Assembly (NCBI GenBank): GCA_035041965.1
Contig: JAPYMA010000902.1
Coordinates: 218,267-282,266, forward strand
Direction: 5' to 3'
DNA from: Anisakis pegreffii
Taxonomy: Eukaryota; Nematoda; Chromadorea; Rhabditida; Anisakidae
DNA: 64,000 bases
Shown: piece by piece, positions 13,701 to 26,319 of the stretch
How the letters are laid out: every line of letters starts with the position of its first letter
How positions within the stretch are numbered: position 1 is the first letter of the stretch
Notes under the pieces: model-generated
The model's database searches: none
Told to the model about the DNA's origin: nothing
The model's input: the letters and a program-made list of their open reading frames with translations, nothing else
Position numbers and translations under genes: made by a program

Positions 13701-15400
13701 ACCGTATATCATCACAATTTCATTATTATCTAATTGCGAGTGAAACGAAGAGGCGACTTCTTGGAAAATTTTATTCGTTTCTTTCGCGAAAATAACGCGA
13801 AGGACTGCTTTGAGTTGATTCTGTCACAAATTCATTCGCATGAAACCAACAGAATCATGCATCAAAAAGTCTTATCGTTGCAAAACATTTCACCTGCAGC
13901 ATTTCAACGTTTCATCGCCAATTCACGGACCGAATCATAAGCAGTCATCAAGTGCAAAAGTTGCCCATAATGAATCCTGCGAGTTATTCCGAATAAGTGG
14001 TGAATATATCCATTCAGTTGTTCAAATTTATACACTTGACAAACCTCTATGCATTTTCTCACCAGAAAAGCGATGGAAATGGTGAAGGATCTGGCTGAAT
14101 GATGGCTTAACTGAGTTGAATTAATAATAAACTTGTGCTAGCCGATAACAGAAGTGATATTATAGTGGTGAACTGCTCAAATAACTACTTGCTTTACTGT
14201 GCTGAGTCGTCATTTCGTTGCTTGCTTACGGTTAGCAGATCACTGGTCATTTCATTTCGATTTTGTTACGTTTTTCACCAAGCCTACATTCAATCCTGGA
14301 TTCAGTCTGAATCATTCAAATATCCAATCCTAATCTTGGATGCTTACCACGATCCTCTTGCTTCAGATGAAACCGAAACCGATATTCTTTTAGCTTATTT
14401 TCTCGCTGCTTTGCGGTTTCATCGTCCATTCATCATTAGTCAGTTAATTCAACTAGCTCAGTGCTGACTCCGTTCACTAGTTCTGAGTTTAACGTTTCCT
14501 GTATAAAAAATAAAAGATATCTATTTAAGCATACCTGTTTACTCCAGTTGCATACATCACTTGACAAACACTATTAAAACCATCTCTATTCATTTTGAGT
14601 TGTTGTTGCCATGGAAGTTGTGATGAGATGAGCTTTGCCCTTTTATCGATGCTCGTTAAGGTAATAAAGAATAGTTTGAATAGAAAGAAAGCAACCTATA
14701 GCGGAATAAAGCAACTCTATTAACCCTCGCATGACGAACTGGCCTGAAAGGACCATCGCCAATTTCATGAATATTGTACCTACACACCTGAGATTTTGTG
14801 ACTTCGTTCACTTCCCTGACCTCAATCAGAGGGAAAGAAGAAAGTTTATTGGATCAGATACGCAGTCTAGAGCATCACAGGCGAACCGGACTTCTCAGCG
14901 AAACGCCAATAATTATTACTCTTCTGAAATTCTGACCTGTTGTAACTTTTGTAAAGATACATCAGAAAAGTGAACTGTGTTAAGTTATGTAAATCAGGTG
15001 ATTATTGAAGCATCAACTGTAGAACACAAATTATTTAGCACCGTTCTGCAAATTGAGTGAATCCAGAAAACGACATCGAAAAGCAAAAAGAAAACATGAT
15101 AAAATAGCAACGGCCCAGTTCCTCGCGAAAATGTGACGAACGATTATGACTTTGTTCTCTCAACTCATTCATGACTGCACAATAAGAATGTAAAAGTGAA
15201 AGAAATATAAAATACAGTACAAATAACGTCCTGAACACAATCAGAAAATCCGCATCAAATTTATTTTCAAGCATTACATTAAAATATGGCATACGGAACA
15301 AGGTCTTTCCCGTTTTATATCCGCACATGAAGTCGTCACCAAAGAGATCTCAGTCAGTTAATTATTTCTACATTTATTTACTTCAAACTGATCAATTTAT
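10761..15400. other. Long non-genic stretch, nothing confidently supported
   Basis: No exon here passes splice-phase or family tests. The longest open frames (plus 12581-13096, plus 14135-14467) are Ser/Cys-rich or of random composition and match no family I know. A pyrimidine-rich tract lies near 10,800-10,880. I see no tRNA, rRNA or tandem repeat. Confidence 0.5.
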
Positions 15401-15434
15401 AACATCAACATGGGTGAAGAGTGCATTAGGCATC
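15401..15434. repeat. 34-bp segment, copy 1 (second copy at 16249-16282)
   Basis: 30 of 34 bases match the segment at 16249-16282 in the same orientation. On the minus strand both read, in the same frame, MPN-x-x-FT-x-VDV, followed by different residues. Confidence 0.5.
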
Positions 15435-15893
15435 GGTGTACAGTATTTTGAAGGAATGAAGCAATATGACGGTAATAATTTTTGAGCGATCTCTCGGTAA
15501 TTTGTTTGTTGAAAATGGGGCGATCGTCGCTTGCAAAAGACTCTGTATATGTGCGAGAGCGATTCTCTGCTCGCTTCAAAAACACCTGTGAGAATGTGAC
15601 TTCCAAACACTTTCTCGAGTTCAGCAGCATGCCTTCAGCCTTTCTTTATTCATTCACTTTGACAATATTCTACTGGAATAATAGCAAAAAAGGCGTTGCA
15701 ATGGCGTCAATGTTGCGAACTGCAAAACTTGCTTGGCCGGTTTTCTCGTTGATCACATTATGTGTCCCTCCCCGCCCATGTTTTTGAGTTGAACTTTTGC
15801 AATGCACGAATCACGTTTTCGCATGATTTTTCAATTTCCAAATGCATGAATTAGTAGCATTTGCATTAGGAACATCTTCAACTATGTTTTCAG

Positions 15894-16033
15894 CTAGTCC
15901 TTTATCAATGTGTCTTCCAAATCGGATAAGATCTTATCTAATTCATCGCCATTATGTGATGAAACATAATCATAAGCCTCACCAGTGCTATCTTCATCGC
16001 TGTCTCCGAATAAACATTCATTAATTTTATCAC
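15894..16033 (-). CDS. Orphan acidic C-terminal exon (hypothetical)
   Basis: An exon-like block opens just after a good acceptor (GTTTTCAG, complement of 16034-16041) and runs 46 codons to a stop. The peptide is strongly acidic, with LFGDSDEDSTGEAYDY and ELDKILSDLEDTLIKD at its end. Its composition is unlike the random frames around it, which supports coding. The acceptor is phase 1. I could not find an upstream exon of matching phase; a possible partner containing MPNEPFTYVDV near 16,190-16,290 ends in phase 2. No family recognised. It may be a real gene's last exon or a remnant. Confidence 0.35.
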
Positions 16034-16248
16034 CTGAAAACAGTCTAGCAGACAATAAACCGAACATAAAGCAAAAATCACGCAACAAGAACCAAAAACT
16101 TAACCAAGATTTAGGAGTACTTAATGGAGTAAATTTAGGAGTATCTGGTAAGTCCTGTTGACGCTTTGTAGTCTATGGCCGCGCGATAGCTTGGTTACCG
16201 AATCATGTTTCCGTTGATTTCCATTTTAGCTATCCAATAACATTTCCA

Positions 16249-16282
16249 AACATCAACATAGGTGAAAGGTTCATTAGGCATC
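16249..16282. repeat. 34-bp segment, copy 2
   Basis: Partner of 15401-15434. The four differences are all in codons that would change the shared minus-strand peptide. Confidence 0.5.
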
Positions 16283-18535
16283 CTCTTTCTGCGGTATAGT
16301 CAAATGCATAGAGCACAGGATGAGAGGCACGCTCCGTCTCTTGTGAAAAAAGTTTCAGCCCAAAAAAGTTATAAAAAAACCTATTCAACTGTTCACACTT
16401 ATTTCCTTATCAACAAGCACGTGTAATGATTATTAGTAAATGTAGCCATAGAATGAAACGAATATCTAATCAGTGATATCATTCAGTATCAACGAGATCG
16501 TTTGAACTATGCAACATTCCTAGAGTTTCATCATTTGAACCATTCAGCTCATTTCTGATATTCAGTTTCGGATTTTTTCCGATGATTCGTTTTGTTTGTT
16601 AGAGACGAATTTATTAGATCTTTTCCATCTAATTTCACGATTTTCGAGATCCCTGGCCAATATAGCCACCTTACCGCATTCCTCCCCACCCACCCTGTAA
16701 TCGAATCTCTACGTTTTTAACCATAATTATGTCGATGATGAATATTGTTATGGAACGAACTTTGGATTTTGCTCAAATTTCGCTGAAAACCTACGAGAAG
16801 AGATTTGTACTTGCAGTTTGTTTCGTAAATATCCTTTGATGAGAGCTACGAAAGGACGATAAGATGAGCATATTGAGAATAGTTTAAAAAGGAGGATGCT
16901 GCCTCTTCCTTCAAATGAATATCATTTCGAAAATTCATTTACCTATTTCATTATGCGCTATTAAAATTCCAAAAAGCAGTTTGTTCATTCATTCATCTGA
17001 ATACTAGTAATCGTTTTCATATTTTCAGGGGATCGCTTGCTCAGTAGATATTGGTAAGTTGATACATATCATATAATTGCTGTGATATTTATAGCCTAAT
17101 CACTCACTCATATTATTTCGAAACGAGAAAATCAAGTCGGATCGTCGATATCAAACACCATCACACACTCATATTCTTTCCAACCTCAAATATTAAATTT
17201 GATTCTCCTCAGTTTACTCCATCAGCTTATTTTCACTCTATGATCACATCTTTTGTCTCCGTAGTATTCTTCTCTCCATAAATTCTTCCTGAATCAATCA
17301 TCTCAAGAGCTGATTCCATTCCGAAAGTAACAAATTTCTGTCAGCAGAAAGAGAATTTCGTAAAGCAACTATCATCCCTGAGAATCAGTTGCAGAAGTAG
17401 TTTCTTTCGAGCACTTTCTATGAAGGAATTAGCATTGTGAATCGCTGAATAAAGCGAGTAGGTATGCTACGTAGCTGATAAGTTGTTGTTTGCAGTGCCG
17501 ATGCTTTCAGTTGCATATTCGCTTATCACGAACAGACTTTTATTGCATATACAACAAATAGTTTATGGGTGTGTAATTTTTTAGAAAGGTGATAACGCCA
17601 TATTTGGATTATCATCATCAGCTGTTCATCGATTTGTCGTGCTCGTAGTAACTGAATTCGTTTTCAATGTTCGTCATACAATAATTGTCGTTTTTATTTA
17701 CTGTATATTGGCAGTCATTTGATACTCTTTCCACGAGCGCAACTCACTGAAATATCAGCACATTCCTTCTCTTATTCGCACTCCCTAAAGCGGAGCAAAC
17801 ATAGCAAAGTTGTCAGGTGAACATTAATGCGAACTACTCATCGACCAGCCATCACTGCTTAATTTGGGCATTTCTCGTCGTTTCCTCCTTTCGCTCTCAT
17901 CCGACCACACCCCTCGCTTCATTTTACTGCCGAATTTTCGTTGATTAACAACGATCTCATAAAGTAATTGTGAGTCGTTCATAACCTCAGTATAATTCAC
18001 ATAATCCTACTATCATCGGTCAAGTAAAGAGTTGCCGATAACCAAAGCGATGGAGTACATTTTGTTTCAGTTGTCATATCTTTAATGTCAGTCATCACAT
18101 CACCGCACATGTACTTTAATACGATACGACTTATTTTCTGTTAATAGAATGTTACTTACTCACATATTTAGCAAGCTCGAAATCTCCGAGAAATACAACT
18201 TAACGCCATGATAAAATATTGAGAAACAAGACTGCACTTCGATTTAAGCGAATGAAATAAACGGAAGCGGAAATATGACGAAGATGAACACAAAATGCCA
18301 ATAATAGGTAAGACGTATACAAACAAATATTTTGCAGTAGGCATCATGAATGCATCATCTGGTGGAGAAAAGGTTCGAGATGTATGATGATGTTGCACTG
18401 AATAGTTTTCTGTGAGATCAGCAATATCAAGCTCAAAAAAAAAAAAACTCGCTGATATCGCTCAGAGTGCTATCATTGGTGGAGACCGTTGTGTAATGTA
18501 AATATATGCCTTATTACAATAAAAATACGATCCAG
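16283..18535. other. Non-genic stretch
   Basis: AT-rich sequence without a convincing exon on either strand, tandem repeat or RNA gene. Confidence 0.5.
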
Positions 18536-18789
18536 TAGTGATGACATCCGAACGACATTTCAGTTCGGTTGGAATCACATTGAATTGACATTCTGCGATT
18601 CCAAAATTTGTAACTTTAACCTAAGCTCAAAATTCATCGATCAGAATCCGAATCTCAGAGTTGGATTTTTGGATTTTTCCGAGATTCATTGGATTTTTCC
18701 GAGATTCATTGGATTTTTCCGAGATTCATTGAATTTTTCCGAGATTCATTGAATTTTTCCAACCGAATTTCGGTGGTTTATCAACACTA
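18536..18789. mobile_element. MITE-like element, TA-flanked, with internal minisatellite
   Basis: The left end reads TAGTGATGACATCCGAACGA, like the three other family members in this window (41122, 43468, 55951). The right end is more diverged, ending in ACACTA. The interior has the family's GTTCGGTTGGAATC words and a 20-bp tandem repeat. Confidence 0.55.
18665..18765. repeat. 20-bp tandem repeat, about 5 copies
   Basis: The unit GGATTTTTCCGAGATTCATT is repeated head to tail with only a G-to-A change in the last copies. It sits wholly inside the MITE. Confidence 0.9.
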
Positions 18790-19759
18790 CGATGTAGTGA
18801 TCGATTTCAAAGCAATGACAACGGAGAGCGAATAGCAGATATAAGAGTGCAGCATAAGGTGCTAATCAATAGTGATAAGAGTGCTAAAGCAGATTGATCC
18901 GATGAGATGTGATCGCGGTCATATCATCAATTAATGATATCGTTTCTTTTCAGTGGATTGTAACGCGACATTGATTGATTATGAGAACGATAGGACGCTG
19001 TTGCCTGAGGCAGTCCACGACATACGGATCGAGCCATTTGCAAGGGCAATGCCTCGTCGATCGAAGCAGAATTATCAACTCTCTGTGGATATATCCTGGC
19101 AAATGCCACCAAACAGTTAGAGTACACTTCTAATTTTCGATGCTTTCCAAAGCCTAGAACACGGCTACCAGTCACTCACTTTCGATGCGTAATAAACAGC
19201 CTATTCATCTCTTCATGATCTTCTGCCCCATTCAACGAAAACGTTTCGGGTTATCACCAGTACACCTTTCATATTATTCGAAATTATTCAGTAGTTTTTG
19301 ATTTTCATGATCACGAGCAATGTGTAATCCAATTTGATGTTACTGGAAAGCACAGTCATATACTGATCTAATAGGAAGCATCGAAAATCATTCGGATGAG
19401 CATGTGTGTGCATGCACAGCTGAATGAAATGTTCAGTGCTGAACGCCAGTCATGGTGCCACAGGAACAAAACCTTACATTGATAACGTTAATTCATTAAA
19501 TCGATGATAGCAGTGTCGAGAGTTGTAGTTTGCTGTTGAACGGCTAATGCGACCGTTTCATTTTTACAACGAGCAAAGGTACGAATATGTCCACATTAGG
19601 GCTGAGATGACAAAAAAGTGTATTACTGAACAAGAGCAATATCAATACAAGCCGAATGAATGTTTAACTTGCAAGGTAACTGATTGTGCCACAATAGCAC
19701 GAGTGCAGTAAGGAGACGAAAACAGCCAATGTCAGCAGCACTAATCCAAATTCTTTCAG

Positions 19760-22700
19760 ACTCAACGTCACTTCTGAAAGCGTTTCTATTAGAAATTGAC
19801 ACCGATCAATCACTCAACAACACATCGTCTACAAGCACCGATACTATCAATCATCACACCTGCTTTCTGTTCAATCTCACTGATTCGCAGTGGACAAATG
19901 AAGTGATAACCTCATCGGTATGATTACTAACGGCAACTTATTGAGGCATTACCTCAACGTTAATGCAAGCATAACCTCAAGCTCTTACAGCCTCGATTTC
20001 ATTTCTCAACCGATAGCATTTTTGAATTTGGCATCGCATACGATGTTATTTTGACCAGTTTACCGAGATCTGTGACAATAAAGAATGGTGTTAAGCGACG
20101 TGTTACCATGCCCAGGCATCCAGGTCAGTTGCTAATCTTTACTGTTGCATTCGACCTTCTTGTGCTCCTTTTAGATCGAAAATTTGTTTCATTTCTATCC
20201 TCAAAAGAAGCATTTTTTGAAGGTTTGAAAGATTTGTTCATTATCTGCGAGAAGAATTAAAGGAAAGATAATTTATTATTGATCTCACTCGACAGATATG
20301 TGTATTTGTTGTGCATTTGAGTACTAATTAAGGAGTATTTCGTCGCTCAAAAATCCTCGCATGTGAACGGAACATTGTTCACTTTTCCTCTTGTTTACAA
20401 TCGCTATTCATAATATTTGTCATGCTGAATGCTTCTCAAAAGCACTTCACACTTTGATTCAAGCGAAATGAAATCCCTTACCGTAATTGTTTTTCAATAA
20501 GTTTTCGCTCCATGCTATCGGCGACTTCTCCATTTATCACTTGTTGGCCATTATGCGTGAACATCTTCACACATTTTCCCTAAACCTCACCAGTGTTTTG
20601 AATGGTCATGCAGGGCACAATTGACTTTAACTGATACAGTTCAAAACCTAAATCTAGTTTTTCAGAATTAAATCGGACGTTATCGGATCCAACTTTCGAT
20701 TGCTCGAGATATTGTAAGTCATTTTTTCATGCAAAAAAGTCTTTGTCTTTGAATAATTTCGGGACGAGGCGAGACTGGAGATATGAAGTTATTGTTGTTT
20801 TTTTCTGGAGATGATGGTAGGAGATGAAAGGTGCTACTCGACTGACCGAGTTCGCGATACGAGAAAGCTTTGAAAGCTGATCTGATCTGATCTGGTCTCT
20901 TCTCTTTTCGAAATTCTGCGTTGAAACTCATTTTGAGATATAGAACCTTGATATTAGGCTTAAACAAGTCCCTGTGTAAGATTCTGCGCAGTGCTTTCAT
21001 TAGGTCAGCTCGTGATTAAGAATCTCTCATTCACTCCGTTTCACCTCTCCAAAATGAACTGCTGTGAATTCGACGCAAAAAAATCATTGTGCCACCTTTT
21101 GAAATAATCCGTCGTAGTGAATTTCGCTTTAGTTAATCAGAACCCTGAAGATGCTCCTTTCGAGGGTTACACGTTGAATCCTTCCAAAAAATTCTCTTCC
21201 ATGCAGCTAAGAACTATATGAGTACTCAAACACGAGATCAAGCATTCATTCAAATAATTCAGAAGGTGGCTATGAGTTGTTCTATTGAAATGTATCGCTC
21301 ACTTATCAGAAAATCATTTAAATGCATTTTGCCATTCTTTTAGTTATATGAATTGCCAGAATGTCATTTCATACGATTGCCTTCGCTTAGTACCTTTAAT
21401 GAGATTACTTTGTTGATATTTTCTTTCTCGTTTTCGAGCGTTCAGAATTGTTCTCAGCTGCAAATATGCGCCACTGTCGAAGCAATGAAGTTGTAAACGT
21501 ATTGCGATAGAGATGTCGTCGATTGGCTCTGATGTAAAAAGCCGATTCACGATTGTCAATCGTTAATGCATGTTTTTACTGATTATGTTCTATCGAAAGT
21601 GCTTTCAGTGATTCATCTCAGTGAAACTTCACCAAATTTGCAGCTAATCCACAAGCTTCGAAATGGGCCGCAGGTTTTCGTCGCATTTTCGTACATTCGT
21701 TAGCACGTACCATACAAATCGAGTTCGTCGGCGCTCCAGCGCATTATTGTTTTGAAGCGTACGAGGTGAGACTGAAAGATGAGAGCGGTCTAGATCTGCT
21801 GTACAGCTCAATTATACCGGTGCAGTCAATGCGATCTGAAGTGATCGATAATAATACGGTGCTGTTTGGTGAATACAACTTTACAGGTCTTGAGGTTACT
21901 CTTCACCACTCTTGTTTCTCAAATAGTAGCGTTGAATATATCAGCTAATAGTGGTCATTTCTTTGGATGCTTCTGGTGAATAACAATGAAAAGATATTAT
22001 CAACTTCAAATTTTCATGAGCTTAACTGTGAGTGATACGGTGAAGGTTGAATTTGAAGGTAGAACGTGACTATGTGCCGTCGGTGATACCAATTGAGCGT
22101 GCTGATGACGGAAGGTGTCTTTGTCCGGTGAGTGGAAATAACCCATTCGACAATCGAGTCATTTGCTCTTGTATTGCAGCCGACTGGAAAAAAGTTCGGC
22201 TTCATAGTAAGTGTTGTTATTGCTTGATAGAGCCGTTTTCTGATTTAATATGAGCATTGTTCTTATCACTTCAATGAAACTCACTATCCTGTCTCATTTT
22301 ATTCGAGTCGAGTTAATTCAACTAACTTCGGAGGATTAACAAACAACTCTAGTTATTAGTAATTAATGTATTTAAACTATCAAGATTCAATGCAGGATTA
22401 GAGAGACCAACTGCCCCACCGATGGTAGCTGAGCTGAACGAAACAATCATTGAAGCAAAGCCCCGCAAGGAGAATGACACAATTTGGTGAATGCTTGTTT
22501 CTTTGGCTATTAATTCGAATGTCTTGTAAGTGATATCGTCGAGACATGCTTGACGATTTACTCGAATATCGTAAGGAGGTAAACAAACGTAGAGCACTAA
22601 ACGTTCAGGTGAATGCTCTTCACTCATGATCAAGATTATCATTATTTCAGGACAGTTCTTCTACTGGGTATATTAATGCTAGCCGTTTTGATGCTATTAT

Positions 22701-25700
22701 TACTAATATATACATTCTACACGTTCTATCATCGCTATCGTGCACACTCGAAGACCGTTCAAATTCGATTCATTCCCAATGATCACTCCTCGAACCAGCT
22801 AACACCGCTGTCATTCACTCAAACACCTCTCATTCACAACCGTTAGTTGCATTTACTGATAACAGCCCGCTGATAATAATCCTCTCTCTTACCACCATCA
22901 TTTGTGTGCATCTAGTGCAGCACTCACAACCAAATGACGACTCCCAATGCGTTGTCCCTTTCAGCACATCCGAGTGTTCTATTGGTCTATACACACGACT
23001 GTGCCGCACATGAGGCGAGTGTGCTCGCATTCGCTGAGTATTTGCGTGATGTGTTCTCGTTCCATGTTCACGTTAGTTATTTTATCTGTCCCTCTATTCA
23101 TGCTCTGCTTCGAAATCAATCATTTTTGCTGAATTCATCAACTGAATGAAGTTCTGCTAAAATAGACAGAGTCAAACGTCGCTTGATGATTGCTGCATTA
23201 ATCCATCATATGCATCATAAACGTTCTTCATAAGTTCTACATAAGTGATTTGTCATCGCAGACACTATTTGTTCGTGAATTGAATTCAGGTGCATATTTG
23301 ATCAACTCTTGATTGATGTGTTCGATTCTCCTAATGAAAATTGGATAGTATCTTGAAATTATCAGTGCGGAAGACATCCAACTGAAACGAAATATAATTT
23401 GTACTTGTGTTTGTATTACAGTTGGATGTGTGGGAAGGCGACGAAATTGAACGAAATTTGATGGACTACGTGAGCTCATCAATTGTGAATGCCGACAAAG
23501 TGATCATTTTGAATTCAGTGGGTGCTTATTATCGATACAGAAACAAAATTGAGCACGAAAAGCGTGTAGAACGCATTTCGCATACTCTCTACGATGGTCT
23601 GTATGAGACGCAGATTGATCAGGCACTCATGTAAGTGTTTTGAGTCATTTCCTTTCATTGACCTGAAGTAGAGTTATATTGCTGCGGGCCGATTAAATTG
23701 GTTGTTCGCATTTTATTCAACGTACCGCTGAACCGGCCTTCTAGAGTAGTCGTCACACTTGAATAACAGATTGAAGTGCTGAGAAGCGATCATTCTTCTA
23801 GATATCGTTCACAGTTTCCCCTAATATCCAACATTTTGGACAGGTCTCCAATTATGTGATCAATATGTCCAACTGTTTGAATTTTTTATCCTTTTTCGAC
23901 AACGGCATTGAATTTTTGGATTTTAAAAAACATCTCTATTTTGAAGTTATCAACTTCTAGGTTATGTTTTACAAGCGCTTAGAATTTAGAGAATGTTAAG
24001 ATAACTTGTTGAACATATGAAGCTGCAACGATTATTTTGATACGATTAACGATCTTTTGAATGATTGACCATTCACTCTTGCTGTTACTCCCATATAAAT
24101 TATGAAATGGCACCAAAAGGATGATGACCAAAATGCACTTGAATTAGAATAAAATAAGGGGCAAAGATTGAATATTGGTGATAAAGCATGTAGAATAAAT
24201 GGAAACAACCTCTGATTAGCATAAAAAGTCAGCATGAGCGATTACCTGTTCAATCACCTTACAAATTGGAACCTGGCTTCAAGGAAGCCTCGGTTCGCCT
24301 CGAGTCACCGCCTAAATTTCCGTTGAAAACTTGACGAACATTACTGGAATGACAACCAGTTTCGATCAAACTTGAGGAATTTCCCATGTGAAGCAAAAGC
24401 AGGCAAAATGCAAGAGTATTCATGCTAGGCTTTCGACCGTTTCTTGTTAGTGCTAGGTGCAGTGACCATCATCTAGTGGTTCATTCCCGAATTTTGATGT
24501 AGTCACTCCACTGATGTGATTACCCGTAACGGCTGTTTTGTTACCTATAGTGGTCATGGATTGTAGAAGGTTATTCGAGATATCTGCAGTGAAGAGCTCG
24601 TTTTAGTCGTAAGAAATTCGCACGTGGAAATGGTTGAGGACTAGATTTTATCAAAGAGTTTTCGCTGGATGAAGAAACTAGTGAATCATAACTAGTTTAT
24701 GCTGTTATATTTCCAGAGATACCGAAAACTGTTTCTAGGACAACCTGTAGAAGAGATGTTTCTAGATTTCAAAAACGACACGACTCTAACTCTGAATGAA
24801 CACCCTCTTCTCTTTTTTATTCACACTTTGAACTTCTTTCACAACTTCAACTTTGAACTTGCCAGTGAAATTGTTCAGATTCTGCGTCGTCAGTTAAAAT
24901 CTAGAAAAGGATCGGTTCAGGAGAATTGATTCATTTTCCAGTAACTATTGTCAAAAAACGTGCTTCGGTTTACGAACAAAATAATGGAACGAACTGCACT
25001 GCTAAACTGAAAGTGCACTGCATGAAGAGAAAACCAACCTAATGATGAATTTAATATAGATCAGCCAAAATTTCAGGCATCGATGCGTCATCTCGGTACG
25101 TTTCACGTACACGAGCTATTCGATGGTATTGCCAGCATTAAACTTCTCATTGCAGTACATCCTACCAGACAATATTGCACCGTTAATATCGAACCTGAGC
25201 GATACGGACATGAAATACGACTCACGCTTTTACAGTTACAACGCCGCGCAGATGAAACTCAACTCTGCAATAACACGAATGTCCAATCTGATTGCCTCTG
25301 ATCCCGACTGGTTCCAAGAGACGCATCATATCGTGCCCACAATGCCAACATCCCATCTTCTACCGACAGCACTACGAACAACGCAATCGGAACCAACCCG
25401 GACAGAAACAGCTGTCACTTCTGATGAAGAATTAAGAAATACTGAACGTGTTGGTGTCATTGAAACATCATCCTCACAGATCGATTCAACTTATGACAGT
25501 GGTAATGCAAGTAGGGATGTGACTGCAACGCATAATTCGAGCATTATCACGAAACCATCCACATCACTTGATTTCAGTGTACAGCAACCAGTTAATCGTC
25601 AACAAGAAGAGCATGAATTAGGTTCACAATCCTGCGCTCTATCCGACCATATCAGCGATTTGGATGTCGCAAATGACAATGAAAGAGATGAGGACAAGGA

Positions 25701-26319
25701 AAAACCTAGCAGAAAGGTTAAGCGCAAACCAGTCGGCTACAGTGCCAAATCACGCTTCATCTCGTTCACATCACCGAAACGTGTCGAATACAAGCAGCTG
25801 TCGATGACTACCAGCCCTTCGAGCCCCCTGTCTCCTCGACTACAAGCACTAGGAAGTACAGGAGCAGTGTCAACTTCTAGAGCATTAGTGCCGAACGCTT
25901 GCGATGGTGACGATATGAAAGCATTGATTCCGGATAAGCAGTATGCATCAGATGTGCAGAGCACGAGTACGAGCACGACATCAAGTGAGAATGGTGCTTG
26001 TTCGTGCGATGATGCTGTTAAGAAGGCTAGGGAGAATGCAGTGGCAAACGGCAACGTAAGAATAGCAAACGACTCTGGTTTTATCACAAATTCAATAGTA
26101 AGTAATGAGGAGGATATTGCCAATCACACTGATGCTGATCAATTATTTACGAAACACCAGCAAACTGCCCATTTCAATGGTACTCTCAAAATGAGCAACA
26201 ACTTAAACGGTTTAATACCAGCCTCAACAGTCAATAAGAGCACACTAACACGTGAAGACTGTCCAGATTCCGGTTTGATTCTCGATAAATCAGGGAGTGT
26301 AGATGTGATAGCGTCATGA
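19760..26319 (+). CDS. Interleukin-17 receptor-like protein with SEFIR domain (first exon missing)
   Basis: A single-pass receptor of the IL-17R family (C. elegans relatives ILCR-1/ILCR-2). Exons with consistent phases: 19760-19917, 19991-20123, 20666-20713, 21644-21894, 22059-22206, 22396-22486, 22651-22841, 22965-23071, 23422-23630 and 25077-26319, giving 858 residues after the unresolved start. The ectodomain (about 1-276) has IL-17R-like pieces, for example EFGIAYDVILTSLP and DGRCLCPV. A membrane helix (TVLLLGILMLAVLMLLLLIY) follows. SEFIR runs about 344-525: VLLVYTHDCAAHEASV, LDVWEGDEIE, NADKVIILNSVGAYY, SVRFTYTSYS, DPDWF. SEFIR domains pair with ACT1-type adaptors. The last ~330 residues are Ser/Thr-rich and probably disordered. 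The signal-peptide exon was not found. Whether this is ILCR-1 or ILCR-2 is undecided. Confidence 0.88.

Noticed and set aside
24699..24929. Plus-strand frame inside the receptor gene (RYRKLFLGQPVEEMFLDF) considered as a SEFIR exon
   Set aside because: The phase-2 junction from 23630 to 25077 gives a continuous SEFIR match without it; it lies within that intron.
25737..26123. 128-codon minus-strand open frame
   Set aside because: Antisense shadow of the last receptor exon, whose plus-strand frame is phase-linked to the SEFIR exons.
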